Shown piece after piece: positions 56,078 to 64,000 of a DNA stretch of 64,000 nt. Each line of letters starts with the position of its first letter. Within the stretch, counting starts at the first letter, position 1. Made by a program: the position numbers and the translations under genes. Origin of the DNA: Ophiobolus disseminans (taxonomy: Eukaryota > Ascomycota > Dothideomycetes > Pleosporales > Phaeosphaeriaceae); NCBI GenBank assembly GCA_010093685.1, contig MU006220.1, positions 1,538,466-1,602,465 of the forward strand, in the 5' to 3' direction. The notes under the pieces are model-generated. The model worked only from the letters and a program-made list of their open reading frames with translations, had not been told where the DNA came from and did not search any database.

Positions 56078-56910
56078 TCACCAATTATCATCCCCAAAAC
56101 CCTGGATGCGCATGTTCCCCCACGCTTTCTCCAAGTCCGACACCTCCGCAGGAAGTTTATACGTTTCATTCGCACTGACTTGGCGACGATGCCACGCTCC
56201 CGCAGTTTTGATCGGCGTGGTTGGCGCGCATGGAACGGGGATTTTGCTGATCGATAATGCTTGATAATGTTGGCGAACGAATTTGGTGGGCGTTGTTGGC
56301 GGGGTGTTGTAAGACTGTGACTGTTTAGTATACTGCATTTGTGGTTTGATAAGTGAAGTTGAAGAGCTTGGAGGCGAGGCTGGAGGCGTGAGAGGGTATT
56401 TGGAATTTCCAACTTGCCATTCATGAAAAGCAGCTGTCGCGAGCGTCGGAGAGACAAGCTTCGGCGGCGTGATTGGTAGGACTGGCGTCGAACAATTTGT
56501 TGCAATACTCTTGCCTAGAATCTTCCTCCGCTCGATTAGCATCGCACTCCAATCCGCTTCGTCCTCAGAGGATAAGTCAAGGGGTTCAGGTAGCATCAGC
56601 TTCGGCAGCCCAGGCGGACTCGGTAGATCTAGATCGTCCTCGATAGACGCAGTTTTGAGACAGAACTTTGGAGGTGAGCCGTAGCGTATTCGCATATCTT
56701 TCTTCTGCTTGCAGTCTTCCACTTGGCTGGCATGCGGGCTGGTGAACTTCAAGCTCTTCCTTCGTTCCTTGTTCTTCTTTACTGCTTCCGTATTGTGTTG
56801 TTCTTCGCTTTTGAGATCCCTTCCCGCATCTTACGTGCATTCTTGCCCATCGACTTTTCTAAGATCTTGCAGTTCTCGTCCATGAAATACTCCGTGAAGG
56901 AGTAGTTCAT
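56078..56910 (-). CDS. Unknown Ser/Pro-rich protein, partly disordered
   Basis: A 259-residue protein with no family I recognise. Exons are 56910-56835 and 56781-56078 (intron GTAAGA..AAGCAG). It begins MNYSFTEYFMDENCKILEK, a helical, acidic segment. A basic cluster spanning the junction (LKKNKERRKSLKFTSP) could be nuclear localising. Then come Pro/Ser/Thr-rich segments with SPP, TPP and TPT motifs (SSEDEADWSAMLIERRKILG, PTTPTKFVRQHYQAL) that look like kinase-target, disordered sequence. It ends EKAWGNMRIQGFGDDNW, a compact acidic-aromatic end that may be conserved. It might start further upstream if an additional 5' exon exists. Confidence 0.6.
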
Positions 56911-58020
56911 GTTTGTATGATTAGCGTATGTGGGGGATGAGGGTATGCCGGCTCTTCCTCGATTGTGCAAAGATTAGATAACTTGGCGATAGGGCTGGCG
57001 CATGTTTGCCTGGAGCGGTCTTTGCGAGGTGTCTGGGAGGGCTTTGTGAGAAGTTCGCTTGAGTGATCCGAGTCGGCCATGGCACCGATAAAGAGGGCGT
57101 CCGAAATGGGTTGCTAAGCTTAAACTGTATGCCAGATAGAGCGAGGAGTTGAGAAAGTTCAACAACCAAGTTGTGGTTCTTCATGGCTAAGTCTTTGCCG
57201 ATCATGTTGTCTCAGGAGGAGAGAGTCTCATCAGGAGGTGTGGTAGCGAAACCTCAGCTTACCATGTTGTATGCCGGGTGATTGCTAAAGCCCTAGAGCG
57301 ATCTAGGGAAACGTGAAAGATGAGTTGTGAGTTGTTCTTGGCGCGCTATTTCACCAAGCAAAACCATAGTTCGAGCAAACCCCGCTCCATTATGATACCT
57401 TTCTCAGGCTTCCCCACAGAACCGAAATGGGCTGCTATGTTGCACAATTGGCTAATTTGAAGAATCTCTTGCTCGAATCCACTCGATCCCATACCAAGTT
57501 TGGCCATCCAATCTACACACAAGTGTGCGTATAGCTGTCCTGTATCACAAACACAAAACCAATTCCTTTAACAGCTCGTCAAACAGGTCTAGCACATCTT
57601 TCACACGACTCGAGACCAGGCCCTGGTAGGGAATATGGAGCAATCGTTTCCAGTGATGTTGAAAAGAAGCGGCAAGCTACGTGTGGGCAAAGATGCCAGT
57701 GCAACATTAGTTGAAACAAAGACGAGAAGTTGAAAAGGAAGCGACTGGAGGTGAAATTGTGGTTGCTAACTCAGAAAACGTGCCATGGCTGTTGTAGAGT
57801 TGCTGGACAGACCCGCAGGGCGGAAATTAGGTACCGGCCATGTAAATCACCGCCGAATCTCAGGTTCACAATGGGGCAAAGCTGCCTTCTTCCTCTTTCC
57901 CTCGAGATGCTCCCGAGAACACAGGAGTCAGTCTTCGGGGAACACGGTTCTCTGCTCGAGTATCACCGCACTTTTGTTCAGTGAAGCTCGATTTGTGACC
58001 AAGATCACGCATCCTGTGGC
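56911..58020. other. Intergenic between unknown protein gene and tetraspanin-like gene
   Basis: About 1.1 kb. Open frames on minus (56921-57205, 94 codons) and plus (57730-57984, 84 codons) have no domain. No repeat stands out. Confidence 0.45.
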
Positions 58021-59070
58021 TTAGTTCCGCGTCCACTCATTATCCACGGCAGACGGCTGATCGCGTCCAATGGCGTTGGGGAAAACACCACCGGTCCCGC
58101 CGTTGCCCTCCTCAATGGCACGTCCTGTGCGATCGTTCTCGTCAGGCTCATCGTCCTCCTCGATGCGGTCTGAGTAGCGGTTGTAGCCTGGAATGTAATC
58201 GATGGCGCTTCGCGGCTCGGTATCACCGTGTCGCTCGTCTGCGATCATGCGGGAAATACGGTCGGGTGCAACGCTGTGTAGCCAGGACTCTCTCTGCGTG
58301 GGAACTGCAATGATAGCAAACTACAGATACTGATTAGTCATCAATTGTACTCTGCTTCGTTCTGAGCGCAACCCACCTGCCATAGGAAGACCATGCCCAC
58401 AACGGCAATCAGTATGCCTGCAACTTGCTGCTCCTCAGCCTTCCAAGCCGCCAGACAGCCGCTGTTCCTGCTGAACGAAGTCTCGCAAGAACGAACATCG
58501 TGGGTCTTGTCCGGAAATGGCCAGGCCATGTCTCGCGAACTGGTCAAGCCGCAGCAATTGAAGGCATCTTGAATGGTCCTGATAGCGTCTGCGTTCTTGT
58601 TGCTGAACAGCTTTTGCCAGCGCTCGTGAAGGCCACAGTTCAGGCCCGAGGGCGGAGCAGCATGTGTGCCTAGCAAGGTGATGACGACCGTCGAGTAGAT
58701 GAAGATGAGCGTGTTTGCGACGATGACGAGGGGTGGGCGCTGCATCTCGCCGCGTTTGAGGCCCTGTCGGCGCTCTTGGACGCGGGTGAAGTCATAGCCA
58801 CATTCGAGCAGGAGGCCAGAAACGAGCGGCAGGGCGGTAGCAAAGCCCGTGAGCGTGTCGGATATGGGCACCGAGCGGCTGTTCGCCCGGGAGGCGGCAT
58901 AACTATTGCTGTTAGCATCTCGGTAGGGAGTCGAACGAGGTTAAATCACCCTGCGAGGCCTGTAGCAATCACGAGGTACTAAGCGCATGTCAGCACTGCC
59001 AAATGGACACGAGGGTCCAGCCTACCACAACACTGAGGCAGGTGACGACCTGCTTCCTTGTGTAAGTCAT
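58021..59070 (-). CDS. Tetraspanin-like four-helix membrane protein
   Basis: A 299-residue protein with tetraspanin architecture. Exons are 59070-59026, 58978-58950, 58902-58377 and 58320-58021. Four hydrophobic segments appear: VVTCLSVVV|YLVIATGLAG, ATALPLVSGLLLECGYDF, PPLVIVANTLIFIYSTVVIT and VAGILIAVVGMVFLWQFAII. The large loop between helices 3 and 4 contains the tetraspanin CCG motif (FNCCGL, Cys141-142) and further cysteines (RSCETSF, SGCLAAW) that would form the usual disulfides. The C-terminal ~95 residues are an acidic, polar cytoplasmic tail (RIEEDDEPDENDRTG). Fungal tetraspanin-like proteins sit at the plasma membrane, some needed for infection structures; which class this is cannot be told. 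Confidence 0.8.
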
Positions 59071-60187
59071 CTTGGTCTTGTTGTGTCTCTTGCGACGGCG
59101 TTCAGCTGTGTTCTAAATGGCAATAGCGTGTGGGTGAAGGAAGGAGGAAGCGAGGCAGGCAGACGAGGTGAGACAAAAGTCACTTATGTTTCATAAACTC
59201 GACTCCGCATTCCGACTGGGTGATTGGTGCATGCTCGTGCGACTTCACACATGTACCTCGACGGTGCACGGCACGATAGCTACCGACACTTTCCCATGCG
59301 CCTTCCCTGCTCGCTCTGGGTCTGGGGAGCGGGTATGCAGGCGCGATTGGTGAAGGAAGCGCAAGGGACCTTCACCGTGTGACGCATGTCAATAGATCCG
59401 AAGCAGACGCGTTCTCGCTGGACGGCGTATTATGCCGAGCCATGTGGTCTGCCGGTGTGGAGTGTGGAGTGGTGTGCCAGCTGCAAGACGCCAACGTCAT
59501 TCCATTGGGCCGTGCATTAGCTCCCGTCCGCACCTTCCACGGCCGCTTCGTCAAATTTACATCCCGCCATCCCCAAAAAGTTCGCTGCCCGACGTCAGGC
59601 ACTCACAATCACCTAACATCGGTCCACTGGCGTCCGCGGCCTGGCTGTCAGGGCCATCGAGACGTTCACTGGCCATCTCGCTCGCTTGCGCAACTACCTG
59701 AGGTTGGTGTTTGCCCACGACACGTGTACATTAAACAACGGCTTGCACCGCGTGAGAAGGGCGGATGCCCAGGCAAACTCGTTTGTCCACACAATGCTAA
59801 TCGACGGGCCCTATAATTTTAGTGCAAACTGCCGCTTTCACATGCGGCCTGGCTATGGGTGAAAGTATACGCAGCTAATTCCTTCGAGCATTCCAGTCTT
59901 TCACGCTTTCCACACTTCCTCGTCTTTCACTTTTCTTCTCCATGAGATCGCCACCTCGGCAGCCCGGGTAACACCTGTTCAACATGCTTCTCTTTTCACA
60001 CCCGCGATGTCATCCCTCCACAGGAGCCGGCCAAGAAACCACCTTCACCTCTCCCGCTCTCTCGCTACCACTGTGGCCCACACGTCCGTCGTTGGTCGCG
60101 CTCCGCTCGCTTCAACAACTCATCCGACCACAACCAACTTCACGACCAAAGTCCCGCAAATCGCAACGAGCGACCTCAACTACTACC
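59071..60187. other. Intergenic upstream of tetraspanin-like gene
   Basis: About 1.1 kb of divergent intergenic sequence. C/T-rich near 59890-60070. An in-frame ATG at 59984 would lengthen the following unknown protein by 68 residues. No other gene is supported. Confidence 0.45.
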
Positions 60188-60613
60188 ATGTCGTCACCGC
60201 GCACTCACAGCTATGGGAGCCCACGATCGCCGCTGTATTCACCGACGTTGAACACAATTCCCGAAGTGTTCGAATATGAGCCGCTTGAAGTCACTAGCCT
60301 GCCCACGACACCTCACGAAACTCACGACTCGGTTACATTTGTGTTACCGGAACCTGCCACTACCGCTGTCCCCGCCGTTTCCAGAGGCCCGAAGACGAAG
60401 GGTATCATAACGAGTCCCCGCAAAGCTCGGACCGTGCAAGCATCGACCAGGATTGCCAACGTTCTGCGTAACGTCCTGGAAGCCGACCGACTCCGGCGCC
60501 GACGGGCACTCCGCATCTACCTCAAAGCGATCGTCTTCCTGAAGATGCTCCTCAAGTCGCATGAACGGTATGGCACGCTCATGGCAACCCAAGGCGCTTA
60601 CATGCAGCGATGA
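60188..60613 (+). CDS. Small unknown protein, Pro/Ser-rich N-terminus and basic helical C-terminus
   Basis: A 141-residue intronless open frame with no recognised family. I chose MSSPRTHSYGSPRSPLYSPT at 60188 over the upstream ATG at 59984, whose extension is a Ser/Arg/Pro-rich sequence resembling a leader. The C-terminal part is a basic amphipathic region (IANVLRNVLEADRLRRRRAL then RIYLKAIVFLKMLLKSHERY). Either a real lineage-specific protein or a chance frame. Confidence 0.4.
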   Translation: MSSPRTHSYGSPRSPLYSPTLNTIPEVFEYEPLEVTSLPTTPHETHDSVTFVLPEPATTAVPAVSRGPKTKGIITSPRKARTVQASTRIANVLRNVLEADRLRRRRALRIYLKAIVFLKMLLKSHERYGTLMATQGAYMQR

Positions 60614-61209
60614 GCTAGACCTAGGGATCGGTGTCTCTGGGGTCGGGGCCTGGACCGTTCACATGAAGGTCGTGTTTTCTATTTTTTATTTCCAGCATAG
60701 CGACAGGTATTCGATAATGGGCATTGCGCGGCGCTTTGGTTTTGGGTAAGCGTGGTCACGTGTGCTCGAGAGGGTTTTGGTCTAACGTCCGTAGCAATAG
60801 GCATGGTAACGGGGAAATTTCAAGGTACAAACAAGAAGGGTCAGGCCCAAACCAGCTCAATCGAAATTTCCGGCGCCTTCTGTGGTTCAGTGAATTGTCT
60901 CTACACTATGTCTCTCCTGCTGTGTTTCGGGGCTGGAGAATCATGGCCAAACTCCGTCAACTCTTCTACATCTCAGATCTTCGTGCATCTACACTACTAA
61001 CCTCAACTCCAACGTTCACTAACAGTGTAGTTTCACTCTCCTATCTCCAGAGTATAAATATCATCCCTCCATTCCAGCAAATAACATCCCATACCAAAAC
61101 ACCACAACACTCCCACCACAGACCAACACTCAAAACGCACCGCATCATTTGCACCGCAACAAACATCACCCACAACCCTACAAACACCAAAAAAACCACA
61201 CAACCAGCT
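60614..61209 (+). promoter_or_regulatory. Intergenic with TATA-like box (TATAAATA, 61053-61060)
   Basis: About 600 bp. TATAAATA stands about 155 bp upstream of the following ATG at 61210, with a C/A-rich leader between them (CACCACAACACTCCCACCAC). This layout is typical of fungal promoters with long CA-rich leaders, which supports the downstream small gene. Confidence 0.4.
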
Positions 61210-61524
61210 ATGTCTTACACATACAACACCCACACCCACAACCCGCTCTCCACCTCATCATCATCATCATCATCATCATCCCGCCCCCGCACATCTCGCT
61301 TCCGCGAGGAAATGAACATGTCCACCGACCGGTGCTCCGTTTTGGAAAATCCGCGCCGCGCACAGCCCTCGCGACGTACGCCTGGCTTTGACGATTTCGT
61401 CCCGCGGCACCAACTCAACACTATGAATGAGTTGGATCGTCGCGAGAAGGAGAAGCAGGAGCGCAGTTTGAATGAGAAGGCGAAGAAGAAGCTTAAGGAG
61501 AGATTGAGCTTTGGGCGGAAGTAA
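61210..61524 (+). CDS. Small hydrophilic protein with serine tract
   Basis: A 104-residue intronless frame. It starts MSYTYNTHTHNPLSTS, runs into a Ser tract encoded by a TCA microsatellite (61255-61280), then has a basic middle (RPRTSRFREEMNMS) and PSRRTPGFDDFVPRHQ. It ends in a strongly charged helix (MNELDRREKEKQERSLNEKA). Codon use, a good upstream context (CAGCTATGTC) and the TATA/CA-rich leader make it a plausible small fungal gene. No domain is recognised. Confidence 0.5.
   Translation: MSYTYNTHTHNPLSTSSSSSSSSSRPRTSRFREEMNMSTDRCSVLENPRRAQPSRRTPGFDDFVPRHQLNTMNELDRREKEKQERSLNEKAKKKLKERLSFGRK
61255..61280 (+). repeat. TCA trinucleotide microsatellite
   Basis: About eight and a half perfect TCA units inside the small coding sequence, read as serine codons. 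Such tracts vary in length between strains. Confidence 0.9.
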
Positions 61525-62333
61525 GATGGGGTGATTAAGCGGTAGGTTGGACCTACCGCGTAAGGAGGACGAGCTGGCTTATAGCTCGTCTTCAAGCAAG
61601 TAGAAAGTGGATGCTCATCATTACGACTTTTTATATGTGGAAGGCATTTTGGTGGGTTTGTTCCAAATGTACCACCATAATAATTTATCATTCGCAACAA
61701 TACAAGAAAGAATAGACATCAATCATCCCAATTTTCAAGTCCTCGCTGTGCTACAATATCCTACACCTCAACCAAACCATAAGAATTGATACCAGTGACC
61801 CCCCTTTCCCAAATCTCCACACCTTTTGCATATATCCACCCTCCTGTTCTTCCAACGTAAATCACACTTGCATGTACGTTCATAAACTGTATATATGAAT
61901 GAAATAAGTATCTCGCCGAAAGACATCGCTTCCAACTCCTGCTGTGTTTAATACTTACGATCGATGAGCGCCACAAGCCCTACAAGATGAGTACTACGTT
62001 GTGATTTAACTTGTTCTGGGTCTAGACGCACGGGAGGAAGAACATGGGTGTTTTCCATGTGCTGGGTGACGTTATGCACCCATCTCGTGAACTTTGCGCC
62101 TTCCCACTGTGCGTTTTGGTGGTGACACCGACATTGTAAGCACACCAGCATTTCGATCCAAGTCTCATAATGATGCCCACTATGATTGCACAGTGCCTTT
62201 TTCGCTCCTCGCATTTAATGCGTGCAACAATTCGCCCTCAACCAGCGCACAACTTCCACTTACTTTCTAGGCAGTGCTTTCCACCTCTCTCATCCAGCAG
62301 GACTAACGCACCCAACGTCAACACCAACAAGTC
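61525..62333. other. Intergenic, no supported gene
   Basis: About 800 bp. An 88-codon minus frame (61948-62214) contains clustered Cys and His residues but nothing else supports it. AT-rich around 61620-61720. Confidence 0.45.
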
Positions 62334-62591
62334 ATGTCGGGCCCCGGCTCCATCCTCCGCTCCTCAAACTCCAGCACCGCCCACTCATCTAACTCACACA
62401 TCTCATTTGAGATTCCTTATCGATCCGAGGCGCTCTCTCCAACACACCCGGTTGCATCGCAAGATAGCAAGACAATCGCGGCTGTCGATTGTGCGGAAGA
62501 GTCTCGTATTATGTGGCAGTATCTTCATCGCGATGTCGCGGATGCCGGACACCGTGTCAAAGGTTGCTTGCGTAAAGTGGCAGGTGTGTGA
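62334..62591 (+). CDS. Doubtful small open frame, Ser-rich N-terminus
   Basis: An 85-residue frame starting MSGPGSILRSSNSSTAHSSN in a good context (CAAGTCATGTCG) after a CA-rich leader. It reads through SFEIPYRSEALSP and ends CLRKVAGV. No domain is recognised, and it may continue through an unseen intron. Listed with low confidence because its start resembles that of the neighbouring small genes. Confidence 0.25.
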   Translation: MSGPGSILRSSNSSTAHSSNSHISFEIPYRSEALSPTHPVASQDSKTIAAVDCAEESRIMWQYLHRDVADAGHRVKGCLRKVAGV

Positions 62592-63667
62592 AGTGGTACG
62601 TGTCGATATTGACACTCGGGAAGTAGTCACATGTCTTCATAAAATTCTCTGCAATATACCTATTTTGCTGAGAATGTGTGGGTTCAGTCCAGGTTGGTGG
62701 AAGGAAGGGCCGTGGTACCTCCGATGTGAGGGAGGCACGGCTGACTGTAACGTCCTGAAGTGAAGTTCATGTGGCCTCTCACACGGAACAACACGATAGT
62801 TAATAAGGTCCCTCCCTGTGTGCTGGGACACCCTCCGTGCTGGGACAAACGAGGAGCACTTTGAATCTAAACGGATCACACTCCTTGCACACGTCGCTAT
62901 TAGCTATAGGCTAGTATTATTTATATACTTAGGCTACTTATGAATACTTGTTAATCCTTCTATCTGAAAAATACGTTGTTCTTGCCGCTTCTGCGCAAAA
63001 GTTACAAGCAGTCTTCTTTTTCCGTTTAACAGCACTGCTTTGCTGCAGCACCTCCCAGAAGCTCCTAGCGCCTGCGATACTTATGAATAAGTGCTGTTAT
63101 GCCCTAGTAACTATATAACAATACAGAAAGTTGTGTCTAGCTTTGTAGTCGCTGCGTTACCTATGTTTACGCAAGATTGCTGTAGTGACTTGTACCTCGA
63201 ATCGCGCCAAGCAGCCCCGCACGTCTGATGTAATCATCATTGCGTAATCTATCCTTAGCAGCTGTTATAGCTGTGGGTTAGCTAGGGCCGATTAACAGGC
63301 ATGGCCAAGATCCAATCGTCTTACATCATAGTTTAAGCTAAGTTACTTAAAGAGATTGTTGTATATATTTATGTTCTTAAAGCTGTAGAGCGTACACGCG
63401 CACGTGAGGCGAAGCCTCGTGCTTCAACTGCGGCCTGTACGATATATACTGTTCTGCACACCATAATCAATGTTCGTTGACTATACATTCCTTTTTTGGC
63501 TGCATGGCGCAGCGGGTGCAGACCTGCGTCCTGACAAAAGCTTCCATGTGGCAAATACCCTGCGTATATAGATACCTGCATCTCCGTCCCTCTAATAAGG
63601 CAAAGTTATTAAATAGATAGAGAAGGTATACTAATACGAGACAATTAGCAGGAATGCACGCTTAACA
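62592..63667. other. AT-richer region with decayed appearance
   Basis: About 1.1 kb, visibly AT-richer from 62890. The short word TACTTATGAATA recurs (about 62936 and 63079). TAG/TAA-rich text in all frames, together with the adjacent NLR-type WD40 gene, suggests sequence altered by repeat-induced point mutation or an old repeat. No open frame is supported. Confidence 0.45.
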
Positions 63668-64000
63668 TTATAGAACCTTAAGTAAGACTACACGGCCAGA
63701 TGAGAGACCTAAACAAACTACGTTGGTGTATACTGTTGTACGACGTGTTCCATACTCAGATGGGAGCCATAGGAAGCGTTGCTGGTCGCGCAATATCCAC
63801 TGATCCTGCACTAGGATGTTGGAAGACTGCGTTTGTTGCCCAGATTGCAATAGGACGATTGAGGACAGCAAAGAAATATCGCTAGCAATGGTGTGGAGGA
63901 CCTGACCATCAGAAGAAAAGGTCATGTCCGAAATGTACTTGGAATGGCCCTCTAGCGTGCTGCGACACGTCCCTGTGGCCGCCTCCCACAGCCGTACTGT
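63668..64000 (-). CDS. WD40-repeat protein, C-terminal end (NLR/STAND-type likely), runs off window
   Basis: The last 110 residues of a minus-strand protein whose 5' part lies beyond base 64000. The frame is open to the window edge. It begins with the end of one WD40 unit (TVRLWEAATGTCRSTLEGHS), then part of the next (KYISDMTFSSDGQVLHTIAS). A terminal non-repeat segment follows: WILRDQQRFLWLPSEYGTRR and VCLGLSSGRVVLLKVL. Blocks of this sequence are typical of the tail of fungal HET-E/NWD-like NACHT-WD40 proteins, used in non-self recognition. The NACHT and effector domains cannot be seen here. Confidence 0.85.
   Translation of the reverse strand, partial: TVRLWEAATGTCRSTLEGHSKYISDMTFSSDGQVLHTIASDISLLSSIVLLQSGQQTQSSNILVQDQWILRDQQRFLWLPSEYGTRRTTVYTNVVCLGLSSGRVVLLKVL

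Noticed and set aside
61948..62214. Minus frame with clustered Cys/His, zinc-finger-like
   Set aside because: Spacing fits no finger class and there is no other support.
1..64000. CRISPR arrays, operons, ribosome binding sites, phage or bacterial defence systems
   Set aside because: The window is spliced fungal nuclear DNA; no direct-repeat/spacer array or prokaryotic gene layout was seen, and no rRNA or tRNA gene was found by eye.

Overview
This window looks like nuclear chromosomal DNA of a filamentous ascomycete (Pezizomycotina). Genes are short and compact, and most carry 1-6 introns of about 45-130 bp with GT..AG ends and CTAAC/CTGAC-like branch sites. The gene content fits: Ppo-type dioxygenase, chitin-synthase-like GT2, BYS1-type secreted protein, PRISE reductase, fungal P450 and a STAND/NLR-type WD40 tail. 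A dothideomycete is my best guess, but that is inference only.

Layout. 0-7 kb: a truncated membrane GT2 glycosyltransferase, a membrane-anchored GH16 glucanase and an Mpv17/PMP22 protein, all on minus. 7-10 kb: a gene-poor stretch with small decayed repeats and a CYTH-domain gene interrupted by in-frame stops. 10-20.6 kb: housekeeping genes (meiotic cohesin Rec8, proteasome-associated deubiquitinase Ubp6, Arp2/3 subunit ARPC4, peroxiredoxin, DUF1348 protein, roadblock/LC7 protein, ribosome-assembly factor Ipi1). 20.9-32.5 kb: a DUF262 protein, an SDR, a histidine acid phosphatase, an FMN-dependent 2-hydroxy-acid oxidase, a BYS1/thaumatin-like secreted protein and a Nudix hydrolase. 33-39.5 kb: F-box protein, alpha/beta hydrolase, then a PRISE-type reductase and a cytochrome P450 in tandem, possibly a small metabolic unit. 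40-48 kb: a broken RRM-protein gene, a small membrane protein, diphosphoinositol-polyphosphate Nudix hydrolase, arginyltransferase Ate1 and enoyl-CoA reductase Tsc13. 49.5-59 kb: a fatty-acid dioxygenase/P450 fusion (Ppo family), succinate dehydrogenase flavoprotein, an unknown protein and a tetraspanin-like protein. 60-64 kb: poorly supported small genes, AT-richer sequence, and the 3' end of a WD40-repeat protein running off the window.

Most genes are independent housekeeping units rather than a pathway. Nothing here looks like a wholly new system. The observations most worth checking are: six AACGTT palindromes in 185 bp between two convergent genes; a Ppo enzyme whose P450 I-helix motif lacks the usual Asn; a CYTH gene with in-frame stops; and a ~50-bp-arm inverted repeat at 17.6-17.8 kb. 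Exon boundaries were derived by eye from reading frame, splice signals and family conservation.
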